Below, in pieces: positions 50,561 through 60,202 of a stretch of DNA of 64,000 nucleotides. Each line of letters begins with the position of its first letter. The stretch's first letter is position 1. The notes beneath the pieces were generated by a model that worked only from the letters and a program-made list of their open reading frames with translations, was not told where the DNA came from and did not search any database. The stretch is from the NCBI GenBank assembly GCA_017889705.1, contig JAGGAB010000026.1, positions 35,063-99,062 on the forward strand, read 5' to 3'. The translations under genes and the position numbers were made by a program. This DNA comes from Bacillota bacterium. GTDB lineage: Bacteria; Bacillota; Negativicutes; Sporomusales; Sporomusaceae.

Positions 50561-52051
50561 TTATGGATTGCTTATTGCGTTATTGAGTATACGACAGAGT
50601 ATATCTAATGCTTTTGGTAAGTTATCATCTGAAAGATTGGTCCAACAAATACGCAAGTGGTTAGATTCGGGTTCGCCAGGATAAAAGATGGATCCCGGTA
50701 AAAAGTGAATACTACGGCTATGGGCTATGGTAAGCAGGTTGTCGGCAGATATTTCGGGAGGCAACGTAAGCCACAAATGCATTCCGCCATATATTTTTTT
50801 AAACTTAATTTGGGGATCAAGATTGTCGGTAAGCATTTTCATGACAAAACTACTTCGAGACGTTAGCTTTTGATTTAAATTTTTTATAAAGGTGACAAGC
50901 TGTGGATTGGAAAACAGAGGAATAAGGGATTTTTGAAGCCATAGAGGGGAGCCGAGATCGGAAATCGATTTTGCCGCTAGCAATCGGTTGTAGATAGTGC
51001 CATCGGCAACAATAATGCCTAATCTAAGTCCCGGAAAAAGAAATTTACTAAAGCCTTTGAGGTAAATCACTCTACCGGATTTATCTAATGACTTAAGCGT
51101 TGGAGGCGGCTTTATTGCCAAATTGTTGTTGAATAAAGATAATTCTCGATGAGGATCATCCTCGAGAATAAGAATATTATTATTTTCTGCAAACTCAAGT
51201 AGATCTTTGCGGCGGTTGAGAGACATAATTGTACCTGTTGGGTTTTGGTAAGTTGGTACAGTGTAGATAGCTTTAATTTTTGTCTGTGCAGCGAGTTCTT
51301 CTAATATATCAATACGAATTCCTTCAGCATCAATTGGAATTGGCTGAATTATAGTGTGGTTGAATCGAAAGACATCAATGGCCCCGGAAAAACAAGGGGT
51401 TTCCATTGCAATCACATCTTTGGGCCCTAAAAATGTCCGGGCGAATAAATCCATTCCTTGTTGGGTTCCATTAGTGACAATTAGTTGATGAGGGCGTATT
51501 GACAAGCCTTGATTTGCAAAATAATCACAAATAACTTTTAAAAAGTCAGGATCGCCTTGGTATGGAGAATAACACCCAAGAGACTGCGGATATTGTCGTA
51601 AGGCTTGCTGCATAGAAGCTTGCAACAAAGTTAGTGGAAGTAATGAATGATGTATAGAAGCTGTAGCCATATCAAGAAATTGAGGAGGAAGGCGTACGCT
51701 GCTTTGACTCCAAAAACTCGCACGGGGAAGATAATCCGGAATGGATAAGTGCCAGTTGAACGGATCGAGAGAAATTGTGTTAATTCCTTGAGGAGTGTCG
51801 TTATGTAAGGTGGTATGCTGTTTCACAAAAGTGCCTTTTCCTCGAATGGTTTTAATAAGTCCATCTTTTTCAAGTGATTTATATACTCTATGTGCGGTTA
51901 CTAAACTGATATTTGAACAATGTGAAAGTTGCCGAACAGATGGAAGGGCATAATCTTCTTCTAGTAGACCGGAACGGATGCGTTGGGCAATTTCCAACTT
52001 GATTTGTTCTTGAATAGAGGTTTTGGAATTTCGATCAACAGAGATATTCAA
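50561..52051 (-). CDS. MocR/GabR-type regulator (GntR HTH fused to aminotransferase fold)
   Basis: A 496-residue regulator. The N-terminal GntR-type winged helix covers residues 1-75 (QEQIKLEIAQRIRSGLLEED, LSHCSNISLVTAHRVYKSLE). The rest is an aminotransferase-like domain with a PLP Lys in YLKGFSKFLFPGLRLGI. Such regulators sense amino compounds through PLP. TTG 52051 follows GGAGGG; the ORF opens at 52102 inside the operator. Divergent from the BenE gene. Two TGTTATACA boxes lie in front of it. Confidence 0.9.
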   Translation of the reverse strand: MNISVDRNSKTSIQEQIKLEIAQRIRSGLLEEDYALPSVRQLSHCSNISLVTAHRVYKSLEKDGLIKTIRGKGTFVKQHTTLHNDTPQGINTISLDPFNWHLSIPDYLPRASFWSQSSVRLPPQFLDMATASIHHSLLPLTLLQASMQQALRQYPQSLGCYSPYQGDPDFLKVICDYFANQGLSIRPHQLIVTNGTQQGMDLFARTFLGPKDVIAMETPCFSGAIDVFRFNHTIIQPIPIDAEGIRIDILEELAAQTKIKAIYTVPTYQNPTGTIMSLNRRKDLLEFAENNNILILEDDPHRELSLFNNNLAIKPPPTLKSLDKSGRVIYLKGFSKFLFPGLRLGIIVADGTIYNRLLAAKSISDLGSPLWLQKSLIPLFSNPQLVTFIKNLNQKLTSRSSFVMKMLTDNLDPQIKFKKIYGGMHLWLTLPPEISADNLLTIAHSRSIHFLPGSIFYPGEPESNHLRICWTNLSDDNLPKALDILCRILNNAISNP

Positions 52052-52072
52052 ATGGCTCCCTCCAACTATTGG

Positions 52073-52185
52073 TGTTATACAACGGTGTTGACTGTTATAC
52101 ATGTGGTGGCTTTATTATAATAATATGTCATGCGTTCCTATTAGCGCAAGGATGATGGAAATAAGAAATAAAATTATGTATAACA
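52073..52185. promoter_or_regulatory. Operators between the MocR gene and the BenE gene
   Basis: TGTTATACA occurs at 52073-52081 and 52093-52101, direct repeats exactly 20 bp apart. A third copy, in the inverse orientation (TGTATAACA), lies at 52177-52185 near the BenE promoter. Direct repeats two turns apart are known for GabR-like proteins. The first pair overlaps the extended MocR reading frame, supporting the later start. Confidence 0.8.
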
Positions 52186-52225
52186 GTAGAGGTGTATTAA
52201 TGAAAAATAGAAAGGGAGTAATACC

Positions 52226-53455
52226 ATGATACAGCAGTTGGCATGTACGAAAAGTTCTTTTTTGAGCACAATAAAAAATGATTGTTCATTCTCAGCAATT
52301 ATAGCAGGAGTGATTGCTGTTATAGTTTCTTATGCAGGCCCCATGCTAATCGTTTTTCAAGCCGCAAAGGTTGCCCATTTAAGTGATTCATTATTATCAT
52401 CATGGATATGGGCAATATCTTTTAGTAGTGGCGTTATAGGCATGGTTTTGAGTGTGTGGTTAAAAGTTCCGGTAATAACTTCCTGGTCTACGCCGGGGGC
52501 TGTGTTGTTAGTTTCCGGGTGGGCTACTTACGCTTACTCTGATGCAATTGGAGCTTTTATCTTAGCAGCAATAATTACAACCATTTTAGGTATTTCTGGA
52601 CTATTTACATCTGTTATCGATAGAATTCCTCAGTCTATTATTGCTGCAATGCTTGCAGGGATTTTACTTAAATTTGGCGTGGATGTGTTTATTTCATTGC
52701 AACAACTGCCGATGATAACAGTTCCAATGCTTGTGTGTTACTTATTATCAAGAAGATTTATTCCGCGTTATGCAATAGCGATTACGTTAATGATGGGGGT
52801 ATTTAGTTCATATACTCTTGGCTATTTAAATATTGGTAGTATGAATATTTCTTTGGTTTATCCGGTTTTTACCAAACCTACTTTTTCACTGCAAGCATTA
52901 ATTGGCTTAGGAATTCCGCTAGGCATTGTTACTATGACTGCGCAAAATGCCACGGGGATGGGGGTGCTTAAAGTTGATGGCTACACTACGTCAGCAACCC
53001 CTATTATTACAACTACTGGCCTTGCGTCTCTGCTATTTGCTCCTTTTGGATCTCATGGAGTAAACTTAGCTGCAATCACTGCTGCGATTTGTACCGGAAA
53101 AGACGCACATAAAAATCCAGATAAACGCTATATTGCCGGAATTGCTTGCGGAATATTATATATTTTGGTTAGTTTCTTTGGTGGGACCATTTCTTCAGTT
53201 TTTTCAGCTTTGCCAAGTACGTTAATAACGATGATAGCCGGATTGGCATTAGTGGGGTCAATTACGTCAAGTCTTTCGCTGGCCATGAGTGAAGAGTCGT
53301 ATAAAGAAGGGGCACTGTTTACATTTCTTGTTACTATATCTGGAATTACAATTTGGGGAGTAGGATCAGCTTTTTGGGGATTGCTTGCTGGTGTAGCAAC
53401 AACGTACATACTCACACAAGAGCGCGATAGCAAAGAAATGGAGCAAGGAGCATGA
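52226..53455 (+). CDS. BenE family transporter
   Basis: A 409-residue membrane protein with about 12 TM segments and BenE signatures: VSYAGPMLIVFQAAKVA, SWSTPGAVLLVSGWATY (about 86), TAQNATGMGVLKVDGY and FAPFGSHGVNLAAITAAICT. The family is named for benzoate/proton symport. Here it stands between a PLP-sensing MocR regulator and threonine aldolase, with no aromatic degradation genes, so an amino-acid-like or vitamin-like substrate is at least as likely. Confidence 0.88.
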   Translation: MIQQLACTKSSFLSTIKNDCSFSAIIAGVIAVIVSYAGPMLIVFQAAKVAHLSDSLLSSWIWAISFSSGVIGMVLSVWLKVPVITSWSTPGAVLLVSGWATYAYSDAIGAFILAAIITTILGISGLFTSVIDRIPQSIIAAMLAGILLKFGVDVFISLQQLPMITVPMLVCYLLSRRFIPRYAIAITLMMGVFSSYTLGYLNIGSMNISLVYPVFTKPTFSLQALIGLGIPLGIVTMTAQNATGMGVLKVDGYTTSATPIITTTGLASLLFAPFGSHGVNLAAITAAICTGKDAHKNPDKRYIAGIACGILYILVSFFGGTISSVFSALPSTLITMIAGLALVGSITSSLSLAMSEESYKEGALFTFLVTISGITIWGVGSAFWGLLAGVATTYILTQERDSKEMEQGA

Positions 53456-53535
53456 TGATCCACATAAACATATGGCAACACTACTTACCTATGTTTATGA
53501 TTTAGAAAATTAGACCGATTGGAGAGAATAATACG

Positions 53536-54570
53536 ATGATACGATTTGAATCTGATTATACAGAGGGCGCACATGAGCGCATCCTGAAACGATTAGTGGA
53601 AACCAATGAAGAGCAGACCACAGGTTATGGAATGGATGAACACTCTGAAAAAGCCAGGGCGTATATTAGAAAAGCGTGCCAGAATGAGCAGGCTGATGTG
53701 CATTTTTTGGTTGGCGGAACACAGACCAATACAACAATCATATCTTCGATTTTGCGTCCGCATCAAGGTGCAGTGGCGGCTGCTACCGGACATATCGCCG
53801 TACATGAAACCGGTGCGATTGAAGCTTCTGGTCATAAGGTACTTACTTTACCAAGTGATGATGGAAAAATTAAGGCTGAGCAAGTAAAAGAACTATATGA
53901 TGCCCATTGGAATGATGTCACTCACGAGCATATGGTACAGCCCGGTTTGGTTTATATTTCTCACCCTACGGAGAATGGAACCACTTATAGTAAATCCGAG
54001 CTGGAAGTATTAAGTCAAGTTTGTCGGAAATGTGGTTTGCCACTTATTATGGATGGGGCCAGATTAGGATATGGTCTAGCTTCAAAAGATAGTGATTTAT
54101 CGTTGGCAGATATTGCAAGACTGTGTGATGTGTTTTATATTGGGGGCACAAAGGTCGGAGCCTTGTTTGGAGAAGCTGTAGTAATTTTAAACGATGCATT
54201 GAAAAAAGATTTCCGCTATCATATCAAACAAAATGGTGGAATGTTGGCTAAAGGGAGACTATTAGGCATTCAGTTTGAAACGTTATTTGAGGATGGGCTA
54301 TACTATGAAATTTCAAAGCATGCTGTCGATATGGCGCTATTGATTCAAGATGCCTTTGCTGAAAAAGGATTTTCTTTTCGCTATGATTCTACGACAAATC
54401 AGCAGTTTCCCATTTTGCCTGATGCTGCGCTGAGAAAGTTGAGTAAAAAGTATTCGTATTCTTTTTGGGAAAAAGTTGATGCAGAACACAGTGTTGTAAG
54501 ATTTTGCACCAGTTGGGCTACAAAAGAAGAAAATGTTGCAATGCTGATAAAGGATATTAAGGCGTTATAG
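53536..54570 (+). CDS. Low-specificity L-threonine aldolase
   Basis: A 344-residue fold-type I PLP enzyme. It begins FESDYTEGAHERILKRLVET and has FLVGGTQTNTTIIS, HPTENGTTYS, IMDGARLGYGL and the PLP Lys in YIGGTKVGALFG (about 208). It cleaves threonine or allo-threonine to glycine and acetaldehyde. It is 80 bp after the BenE gene and probably in the same MocR-controlled unit. Its stop lies 2 bp before the right DUF523 repeat. Confidence 0.92.
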   Translation: MIRFESDYTEGAHERILKRLVETNEEQTTGYGMDEHSEKARAYIRKACQNEQADVHFLVGGTQTNTTIISSILRPHQGAVAAATGHIAVHETGAIEASGHKVLTLPSDDGKIKAEQVKELYDAHWNDVTHEHMVQPGLVYISHPTENGTTYSKSELEVLSQVCRKCGLPLIMDGARLGYGLASKDSDLSLADIARLCDVFYIGGTKVGALFGEAVVILNDALKKDFRYHIKQNGGMLAKGRLLGIQFETLFEDGLYYEISKHAVDMALLIQDAFAEKGFSFRYDSTTNQQFPILPDAALRKLSKKYSYSFWEKVDAEHSVVRFCTSWATKEENVAMLIKDIKAL

Positions 54571-54572
54571 TA

Positions 54573-54809
54573 TAGCGCAATGGTAGCACCTAATAAATAA
54601 TCGGCAGTTTGGTCATCGCCGTTGGATGAAATAATCATTCCATTTTGTTGTTCGGCGGGGGGACGAGGTATTGGTAAACCAGCAAGTATTTCTGGGCAAA
54701 TAGGCATAGCATCCCCTTTTTTTACCATTTCAACAACTTCGGGAATTGTATGAGAAGAACCATTATATCTGCATTCTACACCTGCTAAACAAGCACTTAC
54801 TAATATCAT
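54573..54809 (-). pseudogene. Truncated DUF523 gene
   Basis: The first 79 or so residues match the intact copy (48790-49197) with a few changes, including SACLAGVECRYNG and PICPEILAGLPIPRPPAE. The C-terminal part with SPTCGCG is absent. The frame runs into the antisense of the threonine aldolase gene. It is a 5' remnant left by the duplication or insertion. Confidence 0.88.
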
Positions 54810-54883
54810 AGATTACGCCCCTTTAGTTATAAAATAAAATTTATTCTAATGACAAGTACAGCATATTATGGCAGTTTCCTGCA
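54573..54883 (-). repeat. 311-bp direct repeat, right copy
   Basis: Second copy of 48961-49272, including the promoter region and the 5' part of the DUF523 gene. It abuts the threonine aldolase gene. Confidence 0.9.
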
Positions 54884-55054
54884 GTGGTGCTATGCTCATT
54901 ATAATAACACTTTTATGTGGCTTTAGTAGGAAAATATATACAGCATAACGAAACTAAAGTCATAGCTAATCTTGTGATAGTTATGGCTCTAGTTGTTTAT
55001 AATTTAGACGATAATGGGAAAAAAATATAAATAGCGTAGCTTGAAGAGGTATTT

Positions 55055-55936
55055 ATGAGTAAAAGAATTGAAACAAAGGTATCCATAACAGCGCAGGGAA
55101 CATGCCTAACTCGGGCAGTATCTTATTATGAAAAAGACCCTAACTATAAAAGTGATGATTATATTGCTCCTATGCTTGTGCCTTCTTATCTTAATTTAAT
55201 AGCCAAGACTGAGTTTTCTAGGAAGATATTAAAAAAATGTTTTTTTAAAGCTCCGGGTAATTATGAATATCTTATTGCTCGGACGAAATTTATTGACACT
55301 GTTTTTAGGAATCTTGGTTCGAATATTGAACAAGTACTAATATTTGGAGCTGGATTTGATTCTCGTGCTATTCGATTTAAAGATGAATTAGAAAAGGCAA
55401 GAGTATTTGAGCTTGATGCTCAGGTAACCCAGCAGACTAAAATAAATAGTATCAAGAAGAAAAATATCAAATTCCCACCAAATTTAAATTTTATCTCTAT
55501 AGATTTTAATAAAGAATCATTATCTCAAAAGTTAGATGAAGCTGGCTTTGTTAAGAATAAAAACTGCCTTTTTCTGCTTGAAGGCTTAACAATGTATCTT
55601 AATGAAGAATCTATCAATAATACATTTAATCTCGTCAACGAATATTCTGGGAAAAATAGTCTAGTTATTTTTGATTATGTTGCTGCTTCGCTGGCTAGAC
55701 AAGAAGATAGATATGATGATCCGAAAATTAAAAAACATTATGAATTTCTTGCTAAAGTGGGCGAGAAACCTTGTTTTGCAATTGATGGATACATTCATGA
55801 TTTTTTAGCAAAATATAAGTTGGATTTAACAGATGAACTGGATTCGTCTAGATTGGCCAAAGAATATTTTAACAAAGAAGATCTTGGATTGATAGCCAAA
55901 AAATTTAGAATTGCAACGGCAATAAAGAAAGTTTGA
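55055..55936 (+). CDS. LCMT/PPM-family SAM-dependent methyltransferase
   Basis: A 293-residue methyltransferase of the leucine carboxyl methyltransferase group. The SAM motif is VLIFGAGFDSRAIRF (about residue 90), followed by FELDAQVTQQTK and FLLEGLTMYLNEESI (about 175). Bacterial members often act in secondary metabolism. Low GC compared with neighbours may mean transfer. Followed by a strong terminator. Confidence 0.85.
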   Translation: MSKRIETKVSITAQGTCLTRAVSYYEKDPNYKSDDYIAPMLVPSYLNLIAKTEFSRKILKKCFFKAPGNYEYLIARTKFIDTVFRNLGSNIEQVLIFGAGFDSRAIRFKDELEKARVFELDAQVTQQTKINSIKKKNIKFPPNLNFISIDFNKESLSQKLDEAGFVKNKNCLFLLEGLTMYLNEESINNTFNLVNEYSGKNSLVIFDYVAASLARQEDRYDDPKIKKHYEFLAKVGEKPCFAIDGYIHDFLAKYKLDLTDELDSSRLAKEYFNKEDLGLIAKKFRIATAIKKV

Positions 55937-55953
55937 CCAGCAGCGAGAAATGC

Positions 55954-55992
55954 AAGAAGCGTATTGCTATTTAAAGTAGCAATACGCTTCTT
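55954..55992 (+). terminator. Rho-independent terminator
   Basis: AAGAAGCGTATTGCTA (55954-55969) pairs perfectly with TAGCAATACGCTTCTT (55977-55992). It ends the methyltransferase transcript. Confidence 0.85.
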
Positions 55993-56014
55993 ATGGTACA
56001 GAGTTGTAGCGAGA

Positions 56015-56173
56015 ATGGAACTGTCGGAAGGTCTTGATCAACTGCATCAAGAAGGAAAGGATACCACAGATACTACTCGGAAGCTGGAGGCGGTATTAGA
56101 AGAATTTTTCTTATTCAGGCAGCAAGAAAGACTAGGTACGGAGTTGCAATACGTCAACCAGCTATGTGAGTAA
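56015..56173 (+). CDS. Possible small protein (52 aa) or gene remnant
   Basis: The frame from ATG 56015 encodes a charged helical peptide (MELSEGLDQLHQEGKDTTDT, then EEFFLFRQQERLG). No Shine-Dalgarno is present, and the longer frame from 55964 would begin inside the terminator loop. It may be the end of a decayed gene. Low confidence. Confidence 0.3.
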   Translation: MELSEGLDQLHQEGKDTTDTTRKLEAVLEEFFLFRQQERLGTELQYVNQLCE

Positions 56174-56233
56174 GCAGGGAGATTTTAGGTTGTTGGTAAA
56201 GACGATTACATAACGATAAAAGGGAGCGGGCAT

Positions 56234-56725
56234 ATGGCTTTGCTATATAAATCAGTGAATACCGAACAGGAATTGGCAGCCAGCGTGAATGTAATACGGG
56301 CATCTTTTGCTACTGTAGCGGAACAATTCAGACTTACTAAAGAAACCGCTCCAACCAACCCCGCATTTATTGAAACGCGACATTTGCAGAAGATGCAGAA
56401 AAAGGGAATTGCAATGTTTGGGGTGTTTTGTGAAACGGTGCAGATTGGTTTTGTTGCTATTGAAAGAAATGATTCAACCAGTTTTTATATGGAACGATTG
56501 GCCGTATTGCCAGAATATCGGCATAAAGGATATGGTCGCCAGATTGTCGAGTATGTGTCAGGATATGTTACTGGCCAGGGAGGAAAGACGGTGTTGATTG
56601 GTGTTATTGGAGATCATGAGATTTTAAAGTCATGGTATCGCGAACGAGGATTTATAGAATGTAATACTAAGCGATTTGCCCATCTTCCTTTTCCAGTGTG
56701 CTATATGAGGAAAGAATTGCTATGA
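56234..56725 (+). CDS. GNAT family N-acetyltransferase
   Basis: A 163-residue GNAT. Motif A is visible in MERLAVLPEYRHKGYGRQIVEYV (core RHKGYGR, about residue 98), with VLIGVIGDHEILKSWYRERGF after it. AGGGAGCGGG precedes the ATG. No substrate clue. Confidence 0.87.
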   Translation: MALLYKSVNTEQELAASVNVIRASFATVAEQFRLTKETAPTNPAFIETRHLQKMQKKGIAMFGVFCETVQIGFVAIERNDSTSFYMERLAVLPEYRHKGYGRQIVEYVSGYVTGQGGKTVLIGVIGDHEILKSWYRERGFIECNTKRFAHLPFPVCYMRKELL

Positions 56726-56774
56726 ATACATTTTAAAATTGAAGATTTTGTTGCTTATCTTGTCGCACCTAAAC

Positions 56775-56870
56775 TAATCGGGGCGTCATCGCGATTTGGT
56801 CTAAATAAGGTGTCGATAACTATGTCCCCTTGACGCGTCCTAAAAGGTTTTTGATTGTATATGAAGCAAC
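56775..56870 (+). repeat. Dispersed intergenic repeat, copy B
   Basis: Positions 56775-56818 match module 1 of copy A (GCGATTTGGTCT, AATAAGGTGTCGA). Positions 56841-56852 match the start of module 2 (AAAAGGTTTTT). The element precedes the second LUD gene. Confidence 0.6.
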
Positions 56871-56931
56871 AATAAAAATTATCTTTTTAAAGAGAAGAGC
56901 GATTGGAGTCAGAATCCAAGGAGGATGCATC

Positions 56932-57558
56932 ATGTCACTTTTAGAAGATTGTCAGAAATCACTTTCTAAAAACAATTTTAACTGTGAAATCGTAGACAAC
57001 TCAGTAGAAGCTGGTAACATCATAAAAAAACTCATAGGGGAATTTCAGCCTGCAACTATTTCTTATGGTGATTCAGAAACCCTTAGAAGCACAGGAATTA
57101 TTGAATATTGTAAAGCGTGCAGTGACTTCAAGTTCATTGATACATTTAACCATGATGAATCATTCAGGGAACAGATAGGTAAAAGAAAGGAAGCACTCTC
57201 TGTGGACTTGTTTTTGACAGGAACAAATGCAGTAACCCTCGATGGCGTTCTTGTGAATCTGGATATGATCGGTAACCGCATTGGAGGACTAATTTTCGGA
57301 CCCAGAAAAGTTATTTTAACTATAGGGGTAAATAAGATAGTTCCTGATATTCACTCTGCATTTAAAAGGATTCGGGAGCATGCAGCACCGAAAAATGCAG
57401 CGCGTCATCCCGAACTAAAGACTCCATGTATAAAAACAGGTAAATGCATGAATTGTTCCTCAATGACAAGAATATGCAACAACTGGTCAATAACAGAGAA
57501 GTCCTATCCCAAGGGGAGAATAAATATAATTCTTATTAATGAGGAACTAGGTTTGTGA
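56932..57558 (+). CDS. LUD domain protein, second copy
   Basis: A 208-residue LUD protein related to 2126-2767. It keeps LFLTGTNAVTLDGVLVNLDM, GNRIGGLIFGPRKVILT, VNKIVPDIHSAFKRIREHAA and the C-terminal Cys patch PCIKTGKCMNCSSMTRICN. The start region GDSETLRSTG replaces the glycine-rich GIGGSWTLIE. ATG 56932 follows AAGGAGG; the ORF opens at 56830 without support. No regulator is adjacent, unlike the first copy. Confidence 0.85.
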   Translation: MSLLEDCQKSLSKNNFNCEIVDNSVEAGNIIKKLIGEFQPATISYGDSETLRSTGIIEYCKACSDFKFIDTFNHDESFREQIGKRKEALSVDLFLTGTNAVTLDGVLVNLDMIGNRIGGLIFGPRKVILTIGVNKIVPDIHSAFKRIREHAAPKNAARHPELKTPCIKTGKCMNCSSMTRICNNWSITEKSYPKGRINIILINEELGL

Positions 57559-57775
57559 ACGATTTATGGTTTAGTCCCGCTGTATCGTCTTGCTCTAAGT
57601 GTGGTAAACGGATGCAGTTTAAGCACAGGGAAATAAAGAATGGAGGTTATTGGACGGTAATATGCTCCTACACATATCAGATGGTACAAACCGCGAGCAA
57701 GTTGGACGCAAACTTGAAAAACGGATTGATGAATTTGAAGATTTATGGATTAATGCGGTCAATCCGAGTGAATAA
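57555..57775 (+). pseudogene. Decayed gene, possible serine-recombinase C-terminus
   Basis: Two frames make sense in succession. The first gives SCSKCGKRMQFKHREIKNGG, like the zinc-ribbon of large serine recombinases. The second (from ATG 57662) gives REQVGRKLEKRIDEFEDLW and a stop after NAVNPSE. After that stop the same frame continues RAFKLLIEKIVYDRED. The parts would fit a single frameshifted protein tail. The assignment is tentative. Confidence 0.35.
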
Positions 57776-57879
57776 AATAGAGCATTTAAATTATTGATTG
57801 AGAAGATTGTTTACGATAGGGAAGATATGACTTGAGATTAGATGTTTTATATATAATTAAATGAATGTAATATAATGAG

Positions 57880-57912
57880 AAACTCCTGCTTATTAATTTG
57901 GCAGGAGTTTTG
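57880..57912 (+). terminator. Rho-independent terminator
   Basis: AAACTCCTGC (57880-57889) pairs with GCAGGAGTTT (57901-57910), with a T-rich tail. It separates the LUD region from the GGDEF-EAL gene. Confidence 0.8.
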
Positions 57913-58006
57913 CTGTTTTTCAGCAAATACAATCAAAAGACCAAAACACGTTATTATGAATGTTGCTTTACATCTTAAGTAATCATGAGACGAAAGAGGA
58001 AGTATC

Positions 58007-60190
58007 ATGGCGCACGAAGAAAAAGTAAGCAAAATTATGAAGCAAGGCAAAGCCGGCGATAGATTGGCAAATTCGCAAGAAATTCTTTCACTTGCCGCTA
58101 GTTTAGCTCGCTTAGGTCCATGGAATTTTAATCTTGAGAAACACGTTTTTGAATTTAATAACGAATTTTATTCTATTTATGGAACTGACATAGCAAAGGA
58201 AGGGGGATTTATGACCCCTGAGAAGTATCTTCACGAATTTGTTCATCCTGAAGACATCACCAAAGTTAAAGAAATGATTCAGTGTATGTGCTCATTTAGG
58301 GAACAAGAATTTATCGGTGAGATGGAGCATCGCATTATACGCCGGGATGGTGCGACACGAATAATAAAAGCAATTTCAAGTGCTTCAAAGGATGAATGCG
58401 GTAACATTATCAAATTATATGGTGCCAATCAGGATATCACCGAGCGAAAAATACTGGAGGATGATATCCGCAGTAACGAAGAGCTAGTTTCTCTGGCAGC
58501 TGATTTAGCACGATTGGCTCCATGGGAATACATCGAAGGGATACGGCGGTATAAGTTTAATGATAGCTTTTATGCGATTTATGGTACGGATGTAGCCACA
58601 GAAGGGGAACTAATGGCTCCTGAGGTTTATCTAAAGGAATTTGTTCATCCGGATGATGCCGCAGTAGTGAAAGATTGCTATGAGAAGGCAAATGCTTCCA
58701 GACAACCTGATTACGTGAATCAGGTTGAACATCGTATTATCCGCCGGGATGGTGAGGTTCGCTGGATTGTGTCTCGTCACAGAACTATCAGAGACGAGCA
58801 CGGCAGAGCTATTCACAGGTTTGGAACTAATCAGGACATCACCGAACGAAAGCTAACCGAGGAAGCCGTACGAAAGAAAACCGACGAAATTTACCACCTT
58901 GCTTATACTGATGCCTTGACAGGTCTTGCTAATCGAACACGCTTAAATGAGTGTTTACAGGAGGAGCTTGAGCTGGCTATCTGCGGAATGTCAGTAGGTT
59001 TTGTTTTATTCATTGATTTGGATGATCTCAAAACAGTGAATGACACCCTGGGACATTCCTACGGTGATATTCTTATTGCCGAAACGGGAAAACGTATTGC
59101 TGAAAATATCGGTAATAACGCAATAGTCGGCCGCATTGGCGGGGACGAGTTTATGGTTATAGCGCCTGGTATTACCGAAAAAACAGCTATAGATAGAATT
59201 GCCAAGAATATTATCTGGGCAATTAGCCAGGAAGTTAGAATAAACGACAATTCATTTCATATTTCCGCCAGCGCCGGTGTTTCCATGTATCCTGCTGACG
59301 GTCAGACTGCAGAGGAAATATTTAAGAACGCAGATAATGCTATGTATGCCGCTAAAAACTCCGGCAAAAATGGTTGGCGCTTTTACGATGCGGAAATGCA
59401 CAAGACGGTATATGAAGAAATGCTGCTGACAAATGGCCTTCGTCTTTCCATTGAGCGCGGAGAACTTTCACTTAATTTCCAGCCGCAAGTAACTGTAACT
59501 CGGGGTGAAGTTATAGGATTCGAAGCCTTGCTGCGATGGAATAGCTATGAATATGGGAGTATTCTTCCATCAAAATTTATTCCTCTAGCTGAGAAAAAGG
59601 GGCTTATTCACATAATTGGAGATTGGGTTTTAAGGGAAGCATGTAAGTTTGCCAGAAAGTTAGCCGATAATGGCTGGTTTACTACTTTTGTCTCAGTTAA
59701 TATATCACCTCTCCAGTTAATTTCAGAAGATTTTGTTTGTAAGGTCTGCAGCATACTTAATGAGACTGGAGTGAAACCAAGCCAAATTGAATTAGAAATA
59801 ACTGAAAATGCTCTAATCGAGTCGCATAGTCAAAGTGTGAGTAGACTAAACGAATTAAAAGCTATGGGAATTCGATTGGCTTTAGATGACTTTGGCACAG
59901 GGTATTCTTCATTAACATATCTTCAGTCGTTGCCAACGACAACCTTAAAGATTGATAAAACTTTTGTTGACACCATTTTAGTTGAAGGTAAACAACGGGA
60001 AATTATCAAAACAATTATAGCCTTGGCACACACGATGGGGATGGCGGTAGTTGCTGAAGGTGTAGAAGAAAAGGGGCAAATAGAGTTTTTGGAAAAGTAT
60101 CATTGTGATTTTCTTCAAGGCTATGCAATCTGCTGTCCGGTATCAGAGTCTGAGGCTATTAGGTTTTACCAGGAAAATAGTAGAGCATAA
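58007..60190 (+). CDS. PAS-PAS-GGDEF-EAL protein (c-di-GMP turnover)
   Basis: A 727-residue cytosolic protein. Two PAS/PAC units (about residues 25-150 and 155-285) are clearly an internal duplication (both have LAR-L-PW, F(Y)-IYGTD and EFVHP-D). GGDEF begins with LTGLANRTRLNE (about 303) and keeps RIGGDEFMV (about 376). EAL follows with FEALLRW (about 504) and LDDFGTGYSSL (about 624). Both catalytic motifs are intact, so it could make or destroy c-di-GMP. There is no membrane segment. The ATG follows GAGGAAG. Confidence 0.93.
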   Translation: MAHEEKVSKIMKQGKAGDRLANSQEILSLAASLARLGPWNFNLEKHVFEFNNEFYSIYGTDIAKEGGFMTPEKYLHEFVHPEDITKVKEMIQCMCSFREQEFIGEMEHRIIRRDGATRIIKAISSASKDECGNIIKLYGANQDITERKILEDDIRSNEELVSLAADLARLAPWEYIEGIRRYKFNDSFYAIYGTDVATEGELMAPEVYLKEFVHPDDAAVVKDCYEKANASRQPDYVNQVEHRIIRRDGEVRWIVSRHRTIRDEHGRAIHRFGTNQDITERKLTEEAVRKKTDEIYHLAYTDALTGLANRTRLNECLQEELELAICGMSVGFVLFIDLDDLKTVNDTLGHSYGDILIAETGKRIAENIGNNAIVGRIGGDEFMVIAPGITEKTAIDRIAKNIIWAISQEVRINDNSFHISASAGVSMYPADGQTAEEIFKNADNAMYAAKNSGKNGWRFYDAEMHKTVYEEMLLTNGLRLSIERGELSLNFQPQVTVTRGEVIGFEALLRWNSYEYGSILPSKFIPLAEKKGLIHIIGDWVLREACKFARKLADNGWFTTFVSVNISPLQLISEDFVCKVCSILNETGVKPSQIELEITENALIESHSQSVSRLNELKAMGIRLALDDFGTGYSSLTYLQSLPTTTLKIDKTFVDTILVEGKQREIIKTIIALAHTMGMAVVAEGVEEKGQIEFLEKYHCDFLQGYAICCPVSESEAIRFYQENSRA

Positions 60191-60202
60191 CTCTAGAAAA
60201 CA

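Noticed and set aside
55964..56173. 69-codon ORF beginning at 55964
   Set aside because: Its start lies in the loop of a strong terminator; only the part from 56015 is listed, at low confidence.
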